Shown here piece after piece: positions 40,890-52,000 of a stretch of 64,000 nucleotides of DNA. The notes under the pieces were generated by a model, which was not told the origin of the DNA, did no database searches, and saw only the letters and a list, made by a program, of their open reading frames with translations. Source of the DNA: Sporothrix humicola (Eukaryota > Ascomycota > Sordariomycetes > Ophiostomatales > Ophiostomataceae); NCBI GenBank assembly GCA_021396245.1, contig WNYE01000001.1, forward strand, positions 124,001-188,000, in the 5' to 3' direction. Position 1 is the first letter of the stretch. Every line of letters starts with the position of its first letter. Both the position numbers and the translations under genes were made by a program.

Positions 40890-43880
40890 GGTTGATGAAG
40901 AGATGATCCCAGCTTCGGTGAGAAATGAGATGGCGATGCAATACAACAAACAGGCTGATGCTGCGTTTGAATATCGTTTGGATGCCTAAGCTCGATTTCG
41001 AGAGAGGTGGTTCACTAGTGGGACACTATCACGTGGCGGTGCTATGCGTTGCTATCAACACAGCCAAAACAAGGATTTTTGCTAAATTAAGTACCGTGTG
41101 GATATCCTATCTCAGTATCTTACGATGACGTCTTGAGCAAACCACCAAGCTCCTATTTCCAGACCAGGACATTTACGATGCCTACATTGTCGACACATTC
41201 ACGAACTGCGAGCTTAAGGAATTAACATTCTATCCTTTCTGCCCAGTTGAGCCTCATAGGCACAGATGCTACTGGCACAAGCTACGACATCCATTTCAGG
41301 TCACATGACAAGACTTCGACAGCCTCACGATGAGCATGTCTGACATGGTCCCAGAACGGCTGCATGTGTGGTCAAGGTGGCAAGTGTGCGACCGACAATG
41401 CCATCAACAATGCCTGTCGTTTTGGCGGGCGAATCGCAAACGACCGGCACCGATTGTCAGATAACAGCCAACTGCCAGTGCTGCAACCCCGCCAAAAGCA
41501 CCCCGCCTTACAGTACCATCCACTCACAGCTTCTAGAGTACTGTGCTCCGTGTGGAGCGGACCGTGACAGCAATGTGCGACGTCGTGCCGTCTCGAGAGA
41601 GTGAGAAGTGAAATAAAGCTTCTGGTGGTACACAGTACAGTCTAATCAGATGAGAAGCATCTCGTCTTGAAGCTTCTCGGTGTCCTTCCAAAGCCAAGAT
41701 GTCTGAGTGAGAGACAACGAGGCCGCTAAAGAAACAACAGTCGCCCTTTCCCAACACGTTAAAGTGCCTGCCTCACAGACTTGTCTGCAAGAAGACTAGT
41801 TCAGGAACCCATTGGTATCCGTGCCCGCCATGAGACCCAACTCAGGTCCGTCCAACGGCACTCAAAAAAAAAGGGGGCGACTGCCAAAATGCCAAAATGC
41901 AAACGCAGACGCAAATGGATGCGAAAGGGAAGGCACGATGGAGCGCAAACATCAAGCAAGGAAGGCGAGCAATTTGAGCACCTACCTTTTATACCGATTG
42001 AGCAAATATTGTCCTTCGCTCCTTCCGCGCACTACAATCGTATCCTTTCCGTCGTTTTCAAGGAAAGCTACATGTTGCGCGTACGGCGGGTACAGACCAG
42101 CCGGCCGGTCTTTGGAAGGAACCGGCGCGGTCTACGTTCACCGCTCCTGCCAAAGCAAGGAATCTCACTGCTGGATGTCATCTCACAGACAGGATGAGGA
42201 AGGCTCGACTGGCCTCATCCAATTTCACAAGACAAATTGCAATCCACGTAAGAGACAGAGGCGTCCAATCTACACGCAAAGTCTAGACCTCCGTCCCGTC
42301 ACTGGAATGGGTTCGCACGGTTGCCCGTGAGCTTCGCCAGGGCTGTCCCATCCCCTCGGCGTCGTGCACCGACCGGTAAAAGTCCGTCCCGATAATGTCC
42401 AAGCTGCTCGTGCACAAGCAAGAAACAAGAAAGCAATCACCGTTGCCCTCCTTCCCTCCCCTCGTTCCTTCCTCGTATTATCTTCAGAACGCGAGTGGGG
42501 CCGTCGCCGCCCAAAGGCCAAAAAAACCTCCGTGTTCCTGTCCCCAAGATGAATGGACCAGCAACAACGCCCACACTAGCGCACTTTCCCTGCGCATCAG
42601 CCCCCCTTCTTTCGCTCTTTCCCTCTCTTCTTCTTTCCTTCTTTGAATTTCCCCTTTCCCTTGGGGCCAACGCAAGAGCGAAAATAGAGATTGTGAAGAA
42701 AGGGATGGGAAACGGAAGGAGCTCTGAGAGCAAAGAGCAAAAAGCAAAAAAGAAAGTGATGCTCCGTGCTTCCTGCCAAAAACGTAGACTCGCAGGCCCC
42801 TCCCAACCGTTGGACAGCAAGAGTGACCCAGTTTGTTAGTGCTGCTGCCCTGCCCCTTCCTCCGCACCTTTCCACAGCACATCGCACTTGCCAAAGCCAA
42901 AGCCGCCCCTGAGGTGCGGTGCACGTTTCAGGTCCCCTTTTTTCTCACGCTTGTCCTGGAACAGCGCCCCTTTTGATACCACTTTGAAGGAGGAGGCTGC
43001 TGCGTAAGATTCTCGTGCAGAGTGCAGAAACAAGAACCACACTGCAGACACATCGTTGGCTCTCATTCTCTCTCTCTCTCTGTGTGTGTGTCTGGACGAG
43101 ATCGCCCTCTCTTTCCTATTCCTGCTTCCTGCGTGGTGTCCCGCATGTCCCTCGTTTCGTCTCTTTCCCTCTCTGTCTCTCTTTCATCCCGTGCCAGTCG
43201 TTTCCTCGCACTCTCCACCGCTCGAGCGCTCCTTCCTCAGTCTTCCGTACCTTCCCCTCAACTTGCACTCACCTGTTTCGAGTCTCCAAAACTCGATCCT
43301 CGGCCCCCTTTTCCAAATTCCAAATTCACAACAGGGCACAGCTCAACCCTCACACCCAAACGCCCAGTCGCTGTCCACTCGCCCTCGCTTTATCGCGCGC
43401 TTTCAAGCCGTCTCTTCTGTCAAGTCTGAGAAACACAGAAACACAAAGGAACAGAAGAACAGAAACAGACGCCCAAGCCCCGCCAGTTGCGCCCTTGCTC
43501 TGTCTGGGTCTCCATTTTGTCGCAGACTTTAATCTGCCTATTCTCTGCCCCTGGAGCCATCCTGCCCATTCCTATTCCTACGCACACAACGACAGAAAGA
43601 GGGCCACCGCCAGCCGCTTGGTTTCTTGGGCTTTTTCTCGCTTCTTGCTTCCCCCCTCTCCGCACAATTTTCCTGCGCGCAACACGCCCGCCCGCCGCCG
43701 TTGGGACGTTGGTGCAACATACTTGTCGCAGCCTTTTTCACCTTCCTACACGAGCGATCAAAATAGGAGTGGCGGCAAAGGGCACACAATCAGCTCACAG
43801 GCTCAGAACAGAAAGAAAGCTCAAGCCAGCCAGCACAAACAGAAACAGTTTGCCCAGCGAGCCGCTGGCGAACCCCCAAG
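40890..43880. other. Divergent intergenic region (BET2 / RhoGAP)
   Basis: 3 kb with no confident gene. A Cys-rich coding-like patch lies near 41,334-41,570. From about 42,400 onward the plus strand is pyrimidine-rich with a CTCTCTGTGTGTG run near 43,066-43,093, probably the long promoter/leader of the RhoGAP gene. The long open frames there reflect absence of stops in CT-rich DNA. Confidence 0.5.
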
Positions 43881-46800
43881 ATGGGACGTAAGCCCGCACC
43901 GCAGCCGCTGGCCTTGTCAGGGGCGGCGCTCCCAGCAAGCGATCATAGGCTTCCTGAAACCCTCAAGATGGTCTCCCCAGACGACCCCCCGTTTACGTCT
44001 TCGACACGATCGCCTGCGTCGCCGCCGCCTATCTCGTCTCCCTACCGCCAGGGCCAAGCCCAGACCTCGACCTCGAACCAGATCCAGACCTCTCAGATCC
44101 AGAATTCGACTTCGTCCAGTCGGCCGCCTCAGCCCCAATCTCAACCCCCTTCTGTTCCCCAAGCACAGGGACAAGCGCAGACACAACAAAAGTACCAGCA
44201 GCCGCTCCATGTTGCCGACCTTGTCCAACAGCCTCTTGACGACATCGACAGCCCCGGCTACCCTCCTCTGACCAACACCGCGACAAACTTTGGCTACGCA
44301 CAACCTCAACAGCAGCAGCAAGGCCAGCAGACATACCAGCAACAACAACGGTACCCGTCGCAGCAGCAGCAGCAGCAGCAGCAGCAGCCCCAGCAGGTCC
44401 AACAGGCACAGCAGCCGCAACCGCAGCCGCAGCATAAGAGCCACGGCCGGTACAGACAAAACGACGACAAGGCTTCAAAGTCCTCCAACTTCTTCCGCTT
44501 TGGCAAGTCGTCCGCCGCCAAGTCCTCCGAGAGGCTCGCTTCCAGCAGCACGGCGCTTGTCAACTCAGGTGGCGCGCAACACTTTGACGACAGCGCATCA
44601 CGAGGCTACGAGTCCCCAAGATCGAAACATTTTGGAACATCAGGTAAGGAACTTTTTCTCGTCCACAATCTTCAATCTTCGCAACGGCATGGCATGGAGC
44701 ACAAGACCAGCATATTTTGCATATGAGCAAGCCTCTCCAAAAACATAAAAGATCGGCAGGAACATGAGGAGCAAAACGGGGGCGGCGGCAAAATGCACAA
44801 AATCAAAATGCAGCACGTATCGTCCCGTTCGTAAGGCGGCCGTTAAACTGCAAGCACTTGAATGCAGAGGGCAAATAAACCGGGGCGATAATAGAGTCCG
44901 CCGCCTCTAGGCCCTGGGACTGCCCGCTGTCAATCCCCCCTTACTAAACGGCTAGAGCTTCACACTGATTTTGGTCTCTCCCTTGCGACAACCCTTGTTT
45001 CCTGCTTCCTCCCTTCCTACATTCTGCCTTTTTTTTTTTTTTGCTGGCTTTTACTGGCTTTTTGTTGCGTTTTACCATCTCTCTTGCCCTTCTCCCTTCA
45101 ATTGCGTTCATTTTGAATGCTTCTCAGACATTATTCTTTGTGGCTAAGCAGAGTCCTCTTACGCAGATCACAACGCCCAACAAAGAGCTACGACATCCAG
45201 TGGCGCTGCCCTCCCTACTCGCTCAGAGGCATCGCTTGTCTCCTCCGCGACCGAAATCGACATTTCGACCAGTACACCCTCAGGAAAGAAAGGCAAGCAG
45301 AAGGTCTTCAATCGCCTCGGACGCACCAGATCCATTCACGACGACAACAGCGCACCGCATCCCCTCAATAGCAACACGAGCAACAACAACATAGCCGCCG
45401 CCGGTGCGACCAGTCCTAGTTTCCAAGGGACCCCAGGAAACGCCGCCCAAATGAGAGTGGTCGACCAGCCCGAACGCGCACACCAACCGCCTCCTTCCCT
45501 CAAGACGGCGCCTCTTGCGCAGCACGATCGCAGCTTCCGGGAAATGATGTCCTCGTCGACACGCAACCACTCGGCCGACCGGGCGCTGAGTCGCGACGTC
45601 CCCAGCGGCCGGGACAACCACCACGGCCACCGCGGCCACCGTGGCGACCACGGAGCGCAGCCCTCTTCCCTTCGCGACAATGGCGGCTACACTTTTTTCA
45701 ACGGACTTAAGAACTCGTCGAGAAGCGCAGCAGACATGATCAGCAAGGGCCTCTTTGGCAAGAACGGGCGCAGTGGGGGTGCGCCAGAGCGGGAGCCGGT
45801 CGTCGACGACGAGCACTATGTGCTTAAGGTCATCAACCAGCCTCTTTTGGAGCAGACACGCCTAACCCGCATTTCCAAGCGGCTAGAAGATTCGCGGGAC
45901 CGCACAGAGTTTTGGATGCCAGCCTTCCCATGGCGGGCCATTGACTACCTCAACTACAAGGGCACAGACGTGGAGGGCCTGTACCGAGTGCCTGGCAGTG
46001 GTCCCCAGATTAAGAAGTGGCAGCGCAAGTTTGACGAGGGTAAGTCAAGCCTCGAGATTGCTCAGAGAAAACCACTCTTACTAACGGATTGTAGAATACG
46101 ACGTCGACCTTTTCACGCAAGACGACCTTTACGACATCAATATCATTGGTTCGATGCTCAAGGCTTGGCTGCGTGAGCTGCCCGACGAGCTGTTCCCCAA
46201 GGAGGCGCAAGAGCGGATCGCCCGCGAATGCGCTGGCGCCGAGACGGTCCCGCAGATGCTCGTCGACGAGCTTTCCAACCTGCCGCCCTTCAACTACTAC
46301 CTGCTGTTTGCCATTACGTGCCATCTCAGTTTGCTGCTAGCGCACTCGGACCGCAACAAGATGGACTTTCGCAACCTCTGCATCTGCTTCCAGCCGTGCA
46401 TGAAGATCGACGCCTTCTCGTTCAAGTTCCTGGTGTGCGACTGGCGCGACTGCTGGAAGGGCTGCATCAACGAGCCCAAGTACATTGAGGAGGAGTACCA
46501 GTTGTTTGACATGCCGCCGCCGCGGGGCATCGGCACCGTGAGCCACCAAGACGACGAGGACACGTTTGACGTGGAGATTGACCATGTGCAGCCGCCGCCA
46601 CCAGCGGTTGTGGCCGGTGGCAGCGACGAGCGCTCGAACGGCCGGCCGACCATGGACCGGCAGGCGTCGTCGTCGGACAGCGGCGCGCAGTGCGGCAACA
46701 ACAGCAGCAACAGCAACAACAACGGCACGAGCCACAGCCACAGCGCGGAAAAGTCGCGGTCAAAGAAGAAGCCGACAATCGAGACGGGCAGCGTGGCATC

Positions 46801-46921
46801 GAACGAGACACTGTCGACGACGCTGACGATTGAGAGCCAGCGGGTGACAACACCACCAAGGCAGTCGGGCGACCTGCGCCCACTGTCGCCCATCAAGCCG
46901 CTGTCGCCTCTGGGCTTCTAA
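43881..46921 (+). CDS. RhoGAP domain protein
   Basis: Three exons, 43881-44643, 45167-46039 and 46095-46921, give about 820 residues. The first intron is long (523 nt); acceptors at 45151 and 45166 are both in phase, and I prefer the second because a branch-like GCTAAG lies about 22 nt before it. The 55-nt second intron is canonical. The N-terminus is Pro/Ser/Gln-rich with a CAG-coded glutamine run. The RhoGAP domain begins about residue 505 (FWMPAFPWRAIDYLNYKG) with the arginine finger Arg528 in GLYRVPGS, then LKAWLRELPDELFP and the Asn-containing MDFRNLCICFQPCMKI. It should speed GTP hydrolysis by Rho/Cdc42 GTPases, controlling actin and polarity. The tail is Ser/Asn-rich. The start could also be the ATG at 43968. 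Confidence 0.88.
44361..44387 (+). repeat. (CAG)9 trinucleotide repeat coding polyglutamine
   Basis: Nine perfect CAG codons within a wider Gln-rich part of RhoGAP exon 1. Confidence 0.95.
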
Positions 46922-47971
46922 GCTGTCCACACACCTTGCGCAGTTGAGGAGATGGAATGATGGAGCGGTCCAGTACCTTCCGTTTTTCTTCTCTGCCTCC
47001 CACACTTTTGTATATGAGACGAAGACTGGTCTTACAATTTTTCGTCAAGTCTTACCCCCGACATCCCTTATCCAATATCCCTACCCCATACTTTATACTT
47101 CATATCTGTTTATGATATAACGTCCTTTACGAGCATTTTCTACTGTACTTCAACCGGCCTGGCCTTTCCTCGACTTGATTTTTTGGTTTCTTTTCTGCGC
47201 AACCATCTGTTGTCGTTTCGTTTTTGGTTTATTTTGGTTTATCTGCGTTTTGCAATCTTTTCTTTCTCAAACTGTCTTTTTCGAATATAACCCCTTTTGT
47301 TTTCTTTTTTGTCTTTTCGTCTGTTTGCCTTTCTCGCCTTCTGCTTCCTGTCCTATATATGCCGGGTTTTACTTGCACACATTCACTCTTGCGTTCCGAG
47401 TCTTGCGTTGCTTCCTCTCCTAGCGCTCCTTCCGTTTCTGCGTGCGGTCTTTTGCTCTTGTTATCCATTTCTGTTTCTCCCTTTTTGTATACCCTCCTGG
47501 ATTTCTCTCCTGGATCCTGGTATTGTGCTGGACATATTGAGTTCATAATAGTCATTGGTTATATTCCTCTTTTTGAATAAAAAGTAAACGTCAAATTTAT
47601 ATATTGTATTGTTTCAAACAAATTGATGCAAAGTGATTACGTGTACACTTATTATACCATTGTATTATTTGATCAGGTATATCTCGTTATATTTCTCTTG
47701 CTAATTTTGGTTTTATTATTCTTTCAGGATGTTATTTGAAATTATTGACAAAAAAGTATACACGGTAGGAAAAAAATAATATTTTAAATTCCAAAAAATT
47801 CAAAAGAAAATCAATCAGAATGTTAGAAAACAATTCAGCGTAAATAAACCATGGTATTTTATTATCCGAAAAGTGGAAGCTTTCAACAAAAGAATCATCA
47901 ACGCCATGCCAGAAATACAGAGAAATTACATAGTATAATGAGTTCAAATCTAAACCGCCTCTTCCCGAAGT
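46922..47971. other. Convergent 3' region with AT-rich block
   Basis: 1,050 bp between the stops of RhoGAP and SF3B4. The left half is T-rich. Positions about 47,580-47,950 are the most AT-rich stretch noticed in the window (about 22-28% GC on two lines I counted, against GC-rich exons beside it). No gene is seen. Confidence 0.6.
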
Positions 47972-49153
47972 CTACCTCCGTGCAAATCCTGGCGGAGGAG
48001 GAGGCGCCATGCCGTTGCCAGCTGGGTAGCCCTGCTGTCCCGGTGGCGGTACCATTGGCACATTGTTTGCACCCGTCGAGAAGCCCGGCGGCGGCATATT
48101 GCGGTAACCACCTGGACCACCAGGAGGAGCGCCGCCACCTGCGCCGCCTGGTGGTGGTCTTGCGGGAAGTCCGCTAGGGGCCATTGGAAGACCAGGACCA
48201 CCGCGTCCACCACCACCGTAGCCCTGGGGAGGACCGCCCCGGCCACCGCCACCATAGTTTTGCCGTGGGTATTGCTGTTGGTTTTGTTGGTAGCCACCAT
48301 AGCCGCCACCGCCTGGTCCTCTTTGTGGTGGGTAGTTGCCGCCGTTCTGTTGTGAGGGTGGTCCTGACAAAGACGATGCGCCGTTCATGCGGTTCGGGTT
48401 GTTGTGGCTGTTGATGGGAAGAGGTGTGGCGTTGGCGCTGGTGGCGGCGGGCGCTGGAGGGCCGCCGTTTGGTGCACCTTGAGCTCCTCCTTGCGCCGGC
48501 CGGTTCATGAGGAAAGCTGGCGGCAGCGGCTGGATCTCGGGCACGACGTTGTGCTTCTTGCCCTCGGAGGCCAGCTTGCGCTCCGCGTCGTCGCCGTGCC
48601 GCTCGCCCTTGCCATCCTTCTTGTAGGCGTACTCGACGGAGATCTGCTTGCTCAGCAGGTACTGGCCGTGCATGGCGGCGCGCGCTGCGTCCGACGCCTC
48701 GAAGCTGTCGAAACTGACAAAGCCGTATCCTTTGCTGAGGTTATTTTGGTCGCGGACGACGTTGGGCGCCACCACGAGCCGGCCAAACTGCGCAAACGTG
48801 TCGTACAGCACCTTTTCGTCGACCTGCGGGTCCAGATTGTTGACAAACAGCTCGGCGCCAATGTCTGTCGCTCTTTGCCGGTCGGCCGACGCCTTGTTGA
48901 CGCGCACGGGCTTGCCGTACAGCCGCACGCCGTTCAGGCACCGCGACGCGTAGTCGGCCGACTCGGGCGTGTCAAACTCGACAAAGCCAAAGCCCTGGTG
49001 CTGCCGCGACACGCGGTCCATGGGCATGTGGACGTTGACGACGGGGCCCATTTGCGTCATGAGCTCCCACATCAGCGGCTCGGCGAACCGCTCGTCGAGG
49101 TTGCCGACGTAGACGGTGGCCTCCTTGTTCTGTTCCCAGTGGCGGGCGGCCAT
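47972..49153 (-). CDS. SF3B4: Splicing factor 3b subunit 4 (SF3B4/Hsh49/Sap49)
   Basis: Single exon, 393 residues from the ATG giving MAARHWEQN; an upstream in-frame codon at 49162 is only TTG. Two RNA-recognition motifs are intact: RRM1 with RNP2 VYVGNL (14-19) and RNP1 QGFGFVEF (53-60), and RRM2 with RNP2 LFVNNL (102-107) and RNP1 KGYGFVSF (141-148). The segments KPVRVNKASA and YKKDGKGERHG are diagnostic of SF3B4. The C-terminal half is Gly/Pro/Gln/Asn-rich, longer than in yeast Hsh49 and like metazoan SF3B4. The protein belongs to the SF3b complex of U2 snRNP and contacts pre-mRNA near the branch site. It shares a 556-bp divergent promoter with the uL5m gene. Confidence 0.96.
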   Translation of the reverse strand: MAARHWEQNKEATVYVGNLDERFAEPLMWELMTQMGPVVNVHMPMDRVSRQHQGFGFVEFDTPESADYASRCLNGVRLYGKPVRVNKASADRQRATDIGAELFVNNLDPQVDEKVLYDTFAQFGRLVVAPNVVRDQNNLSKGYGFVSFDSFEASDAARAAMHGQYLLSKQISVEYAYKKDGKGERHGDDAERKLASEGKKHNVVPEIQPLPPAFLMNRPAQGGAQGAPNGGPPAPAATSANATPLPINSHNNPNRMNGASSLSGPPSQQNGGNYPPQRGPGGGGYGGYQQNQQQYPRQNYGGGGRGGPPQGYGGGGRGGPGLPMAPSGLPARPPPGGAGGGAPPGGPGGYRNMPPPGFSTGANNVPMVPPPGQQGYPAGNGMAPPPPPGFARR

Positions 49154-49709
49154 GATGGGCAAGTGTAGAAGGAGTGGGAGTGAGAAGGAGGTCGAGATTG
49201 AAAAGGTCAGAGACCTTGGAGATTAAGTCGATTGCGTTTCCAGGCAGTCGCGATTCGTTGTGAAAGGTATTATTTTGATCGCTGACTATCTTGATAATGG
49301 GCCTTATCGTGGCTATTACCGCTTGTCGAGAGGTGCGCCAAGGGTGCGGCGAGAAATGTGTCGTCGGAGGTGTTCTGCCTGTTGATCTTGAGTGAGGTTG
49401 AAGCTTTTTTTCTTTGAGCCTAGTAACACGCCAAAGAGAGCTTTGCTAGACGCGCCGCCCACTGTAGACCAGGCTCGCTAGGCTTTGGCGATTGGGAGGC
49501 ACACGTGACCATTCTCGATATTGACCCACTTTTCTGTACAACGCTGCTTCCCTACTGGCCAATCTTTTGCGACTACAATTTTTCACGACCAAAAAAAGTG
49601 AGCCGGTCAGGAACGACATTTTGACGACGCTTCATCTGTGCCGACCAATTCTCGCCAGCCATTGCCCTCGCGCAACGACCCCGGCGAACACATACACATC
49701 CGACACACG
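49154..49709. other. Bidirectional promoter (SF3B4 / uL5m)
   Basis: 556 bp between divergent start codons. No gene is seen. Confidence 0.55.
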
Positions 49710-50900
49710 ATGGCGAGCATACGGAGCCTCGCCCGCACAGCGGGATGGCATGCTGCCGTGCCATTACGGCCTGCAGCGGCGACGACATTCTCCATCTCCC
49801 ACAACAACACAGCCCGCATGGCATCTTCACAATCAAAACCGGCCTCGTCGACACCAGCACCGACAGACCCGGCTTTTACGGACCTCGAGGCAGACTCGTC
49901 GTTCCTGACGCCGCCTCTGCCCGACGACGTCAAGCTGCCCTCGCCCCGCGAGCGCTACCTGCAACGGAAGGAGCAACTGGGAGGAGGGCGCCTTCCCGGA
50001 ACCAGGTTCGTTTCTGCCCTCGCTTTGCTTTTTGTCCTCGCTTCGCTCGCGAGCACCTTGAGCTTTGCCATTCACTAACTTCAACTCAGATACCAATACC
50101 ACCCGCCCAAGTACGACCGCGGCCCGTTGCACCCCATCCAGTCGCCCAGGTCGTCCGACCCCACAGCCCGCGATTTCGTCCCGGGCCCCTTCCACGAGAG
50201 CCGTCTCCGCATGACCTACCACAGCACGATTGCCGCCGATCTCATGACCCTGACCTACAACCACGTCCCGCCCGGCACGCCTAAGGAGGTGCGCGGCCCG
50301 CGTCTGCGCAGCTGGGACGGCTCGTCGCCGTACCACAAGAACCGTCCGATGCGCCCGCCGCGCGGTGACCCGGTGCTGCCCCTGCTCGAGAAGCCGTTTG
50401 GCTTCAACAACATCCCGACGGTCCGCTCTATTACCGTGGCCACGTTTGTGCCAGATGGTATCCGAGACCGCGACGTGCTGACGGCCGCGCGCATGGTCCT
50501 GATGTCCATCACGGGCGTCAAGCCCGAGATCACGTCCGCCCGCAAGAGCGTCTCGCAGTGGGGCATCGCCAAGGGCCGCAAGGCCGGCTGCAAGGCCACA
50601 ATTACCGGCAACGAGGCCTACGACTTTCTGGACAAGTGCATCCACCTGGTGCTCCCGCAAATCAAGGACTGGCCGGGCGTCAAGGGCAGCACGGGCGACA
50701 ACTCGGGCAACCTGTCGTGGGGCCTGACGCCCGACGATGTGGCCAAGTTCCCCGAAGTCGAGGTCAACTACTCGCACTACCCGGCCCGCATGATCCCCGG
50801 CCTCCGCATCTTTGTCGAGACGACCGCCACGTCCGACCGCCAGGCGCGTCTGCTTCTCGGCGCGTTCGGCCTGCCGTTCTACGGCGAGCTGGTTGGTTAG
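49710..50900 (+). CDS. MRPL7: Mitochondrial large-subunit ribosomal protein uL5m
   Basis: Two exons, 49710-50005 and 50090-50900, give 368 residues; the 84-nt intron has donor GTTCGT, branch CTAAC and acceptor CAG. The N-terminus (MASIRSLARTAGWHAA) is Arg/Ser/Ala-rich and fits a mitochondrial targeting peptide. The C-terminal two thirds carry the uL5 fold: NIPTVRSITVATFVPD, LMSITGVKPEITSARKSV, KGRKAGCKATI and the GLRIFVETTA strand near the end. uL5m sits in the central protuberance of the mitoribosome near the intersubunit bridges. The long N-terminal extension before the uL5 core is usual for fungal Mrpl7. The intron contains the CTCGCTTCGCTCG element. Convergent with FES1 downstream. Confidence 0.95.
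50037..50049 (+). repeat. Intronic CTCGCTTCGCTCG element
   Basis: One sense-strand copy in the uL5m intron, identical to elements in the SURF4 and SPT small-subunit introns. A related CTCGCTTTGCTT lies just upstream at about 50,019-50,030. Confidence 0.85.
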
Positions 50901-51274
50901 ATGGATTGGAGGAGGAGAGGGATGAGACGAGAAATGCATGGGATAAAGTTAAAATGGTGAACAGTAGCTGTACATTATATGATGTTTTATATACTCCGCA
51001 TATCTTTCAATAAATCAAAGCCTTACATGAAGCCTTTTGTCACGATGATATATTGCACTACAGTATGGGCATGGTCACAATGGACCAGAGTATTTATGTT
51101 CTTAAGAATGAACTTGTAAATTGCATTTATATTGTATAGCCCAAAATATTTGTGGTGACGACAACGTGTGTCTATGTTACCCATCCCTAAACGCCAGTCC
51201 CATGCAAAAAAGAGAGAAGAAAGAAAAACGAGGTATCTAAAGAGCGTATATATAAAAAAAGGAGTACAGCCCAC
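50901..51274. other. Convergent 3' region (uL5m / FES1)
   Basis: 374 bp, AT-rich, between two stop codons. No gene is seen. Confidence 0.55.
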
Positions 51275-52000
51275 TCACGCCGCCTTGGCCTTGGCCTCGG
51301 CCTCCGCCACATCGGTCTTGAGGACATTGATCACCTCGTCCACGGCGTCCATGTTGCCTGCATCCACCGTCTTGGGCAGGTCAGCCAGGCCGGCCGGCAC
51401 AGGCACTTTAGTGGCCTCGTCCTTGTCGGCGGCCAAAGCGGCCAGGGCCGTCAGGGCCGCGTCCATTGCCGGCTGGTAGTTGCGGCACGCCGAGCTTAGC
51501 GCATAGACGGCCTTGCGGCGGACGGCGGGCGACTCGTTGGCGTCGGACGCTGCCTTGGCGAGCAGCGGGATGCCGTTGACGGCCAGGAACCGCTCTTGCG
51601 ACGGCTGGTTGTTTTGGACAGCCGTGCCAATGCACCACGCCGCCATGCGCCGCAGCTCGGCCTCGGGGCTCGACTCGAGCACGCCGATGAGCGGCGTCCA
51701 CAGGCCCAGGCTGCTCATCAGGTTGGCATTGTCGAGCGACTCGACGAGCTGCTCAAAGTTGTCAAACGCCACGAGCTTGTTCTCGAGCGTGTTCTCGGGC
51801 GTGTCCTCGGTGCTGATGATCTGGGCCATGGACGCCTTCATGAGGTCGGCATCCGAGGGACCGCCGAACAGAGCCGCCAGCACCTCCGGGTTGAGGCCGC
51901 GGTTCGTCGGGGGCGCGGCATCGGCGGCCGAGGGGTCGTTTGGGTTCTTGGTCGAGTTCTCGATGCCCCACTTGAGGAGCTCGTTGAGGCCCTTGTCCAT
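51275..52000 (-). CDS. FES1: Hsp70 nucleotide exchange factor Fes1/HspBP1
   Basis: Single exon, 241 residues from the ATG of MDKGLNELLKWGIENS, which matches the family N-terminus; the frame runs about 29 codons further upstream without family-like sequence. The protein is a helical armadillo-like repeat fold, with characteristic segments LFGGPSDADLMK, DNFEQLVESLDNANLM, LRRMAAWCIGTAVQNN, and RRKAVYALSSACRNYQPA. Fes1 binds cytosolic Hsp70 (Ssa type), releases ADP and directs misfolded proteins toward ubiquitin-dependent degradation. The short Ala/Lys C-terminus is normal. Its start codon faces the actin gene across a 3.7-kb spacer. Confidence 0.95.
   Translation of the reverse strand: MDKGLNELLKWGIENSTKNPNDPSAADAAPPTNRGLNPEVLAALFGGPSDADLMKASMAQIISTEDTPENTLENKLVAFDNFEQLVESLDNANLMSSLGLWTPLIGVLESSPEAELRRMAAWCIGTAVQNNQPSQERFLAVNGIPLLAKAASDANESPAVRRKAVYALSSACRNYQPAMDAALTALAALAADKDEATKVPVPAGLADLPKTVDAGNMDAVDEVINVLKTDVAEAEAKAKAA

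Noticed and set aside
43015..44271. 418-codon plus-strand frame overlapping the RhoGAP start
   Set aside because: Runs through CT-rich leader DNA where all three frames are nearly stop-free; then shadows RhoGAP exon 1 in another frame.
49833..50939. 368-codon antisense frame over uL5m
   Set aside because: Covers the intron and both exons of a conserved gene and encodes Arg/Val/His-rich shadow sequence.
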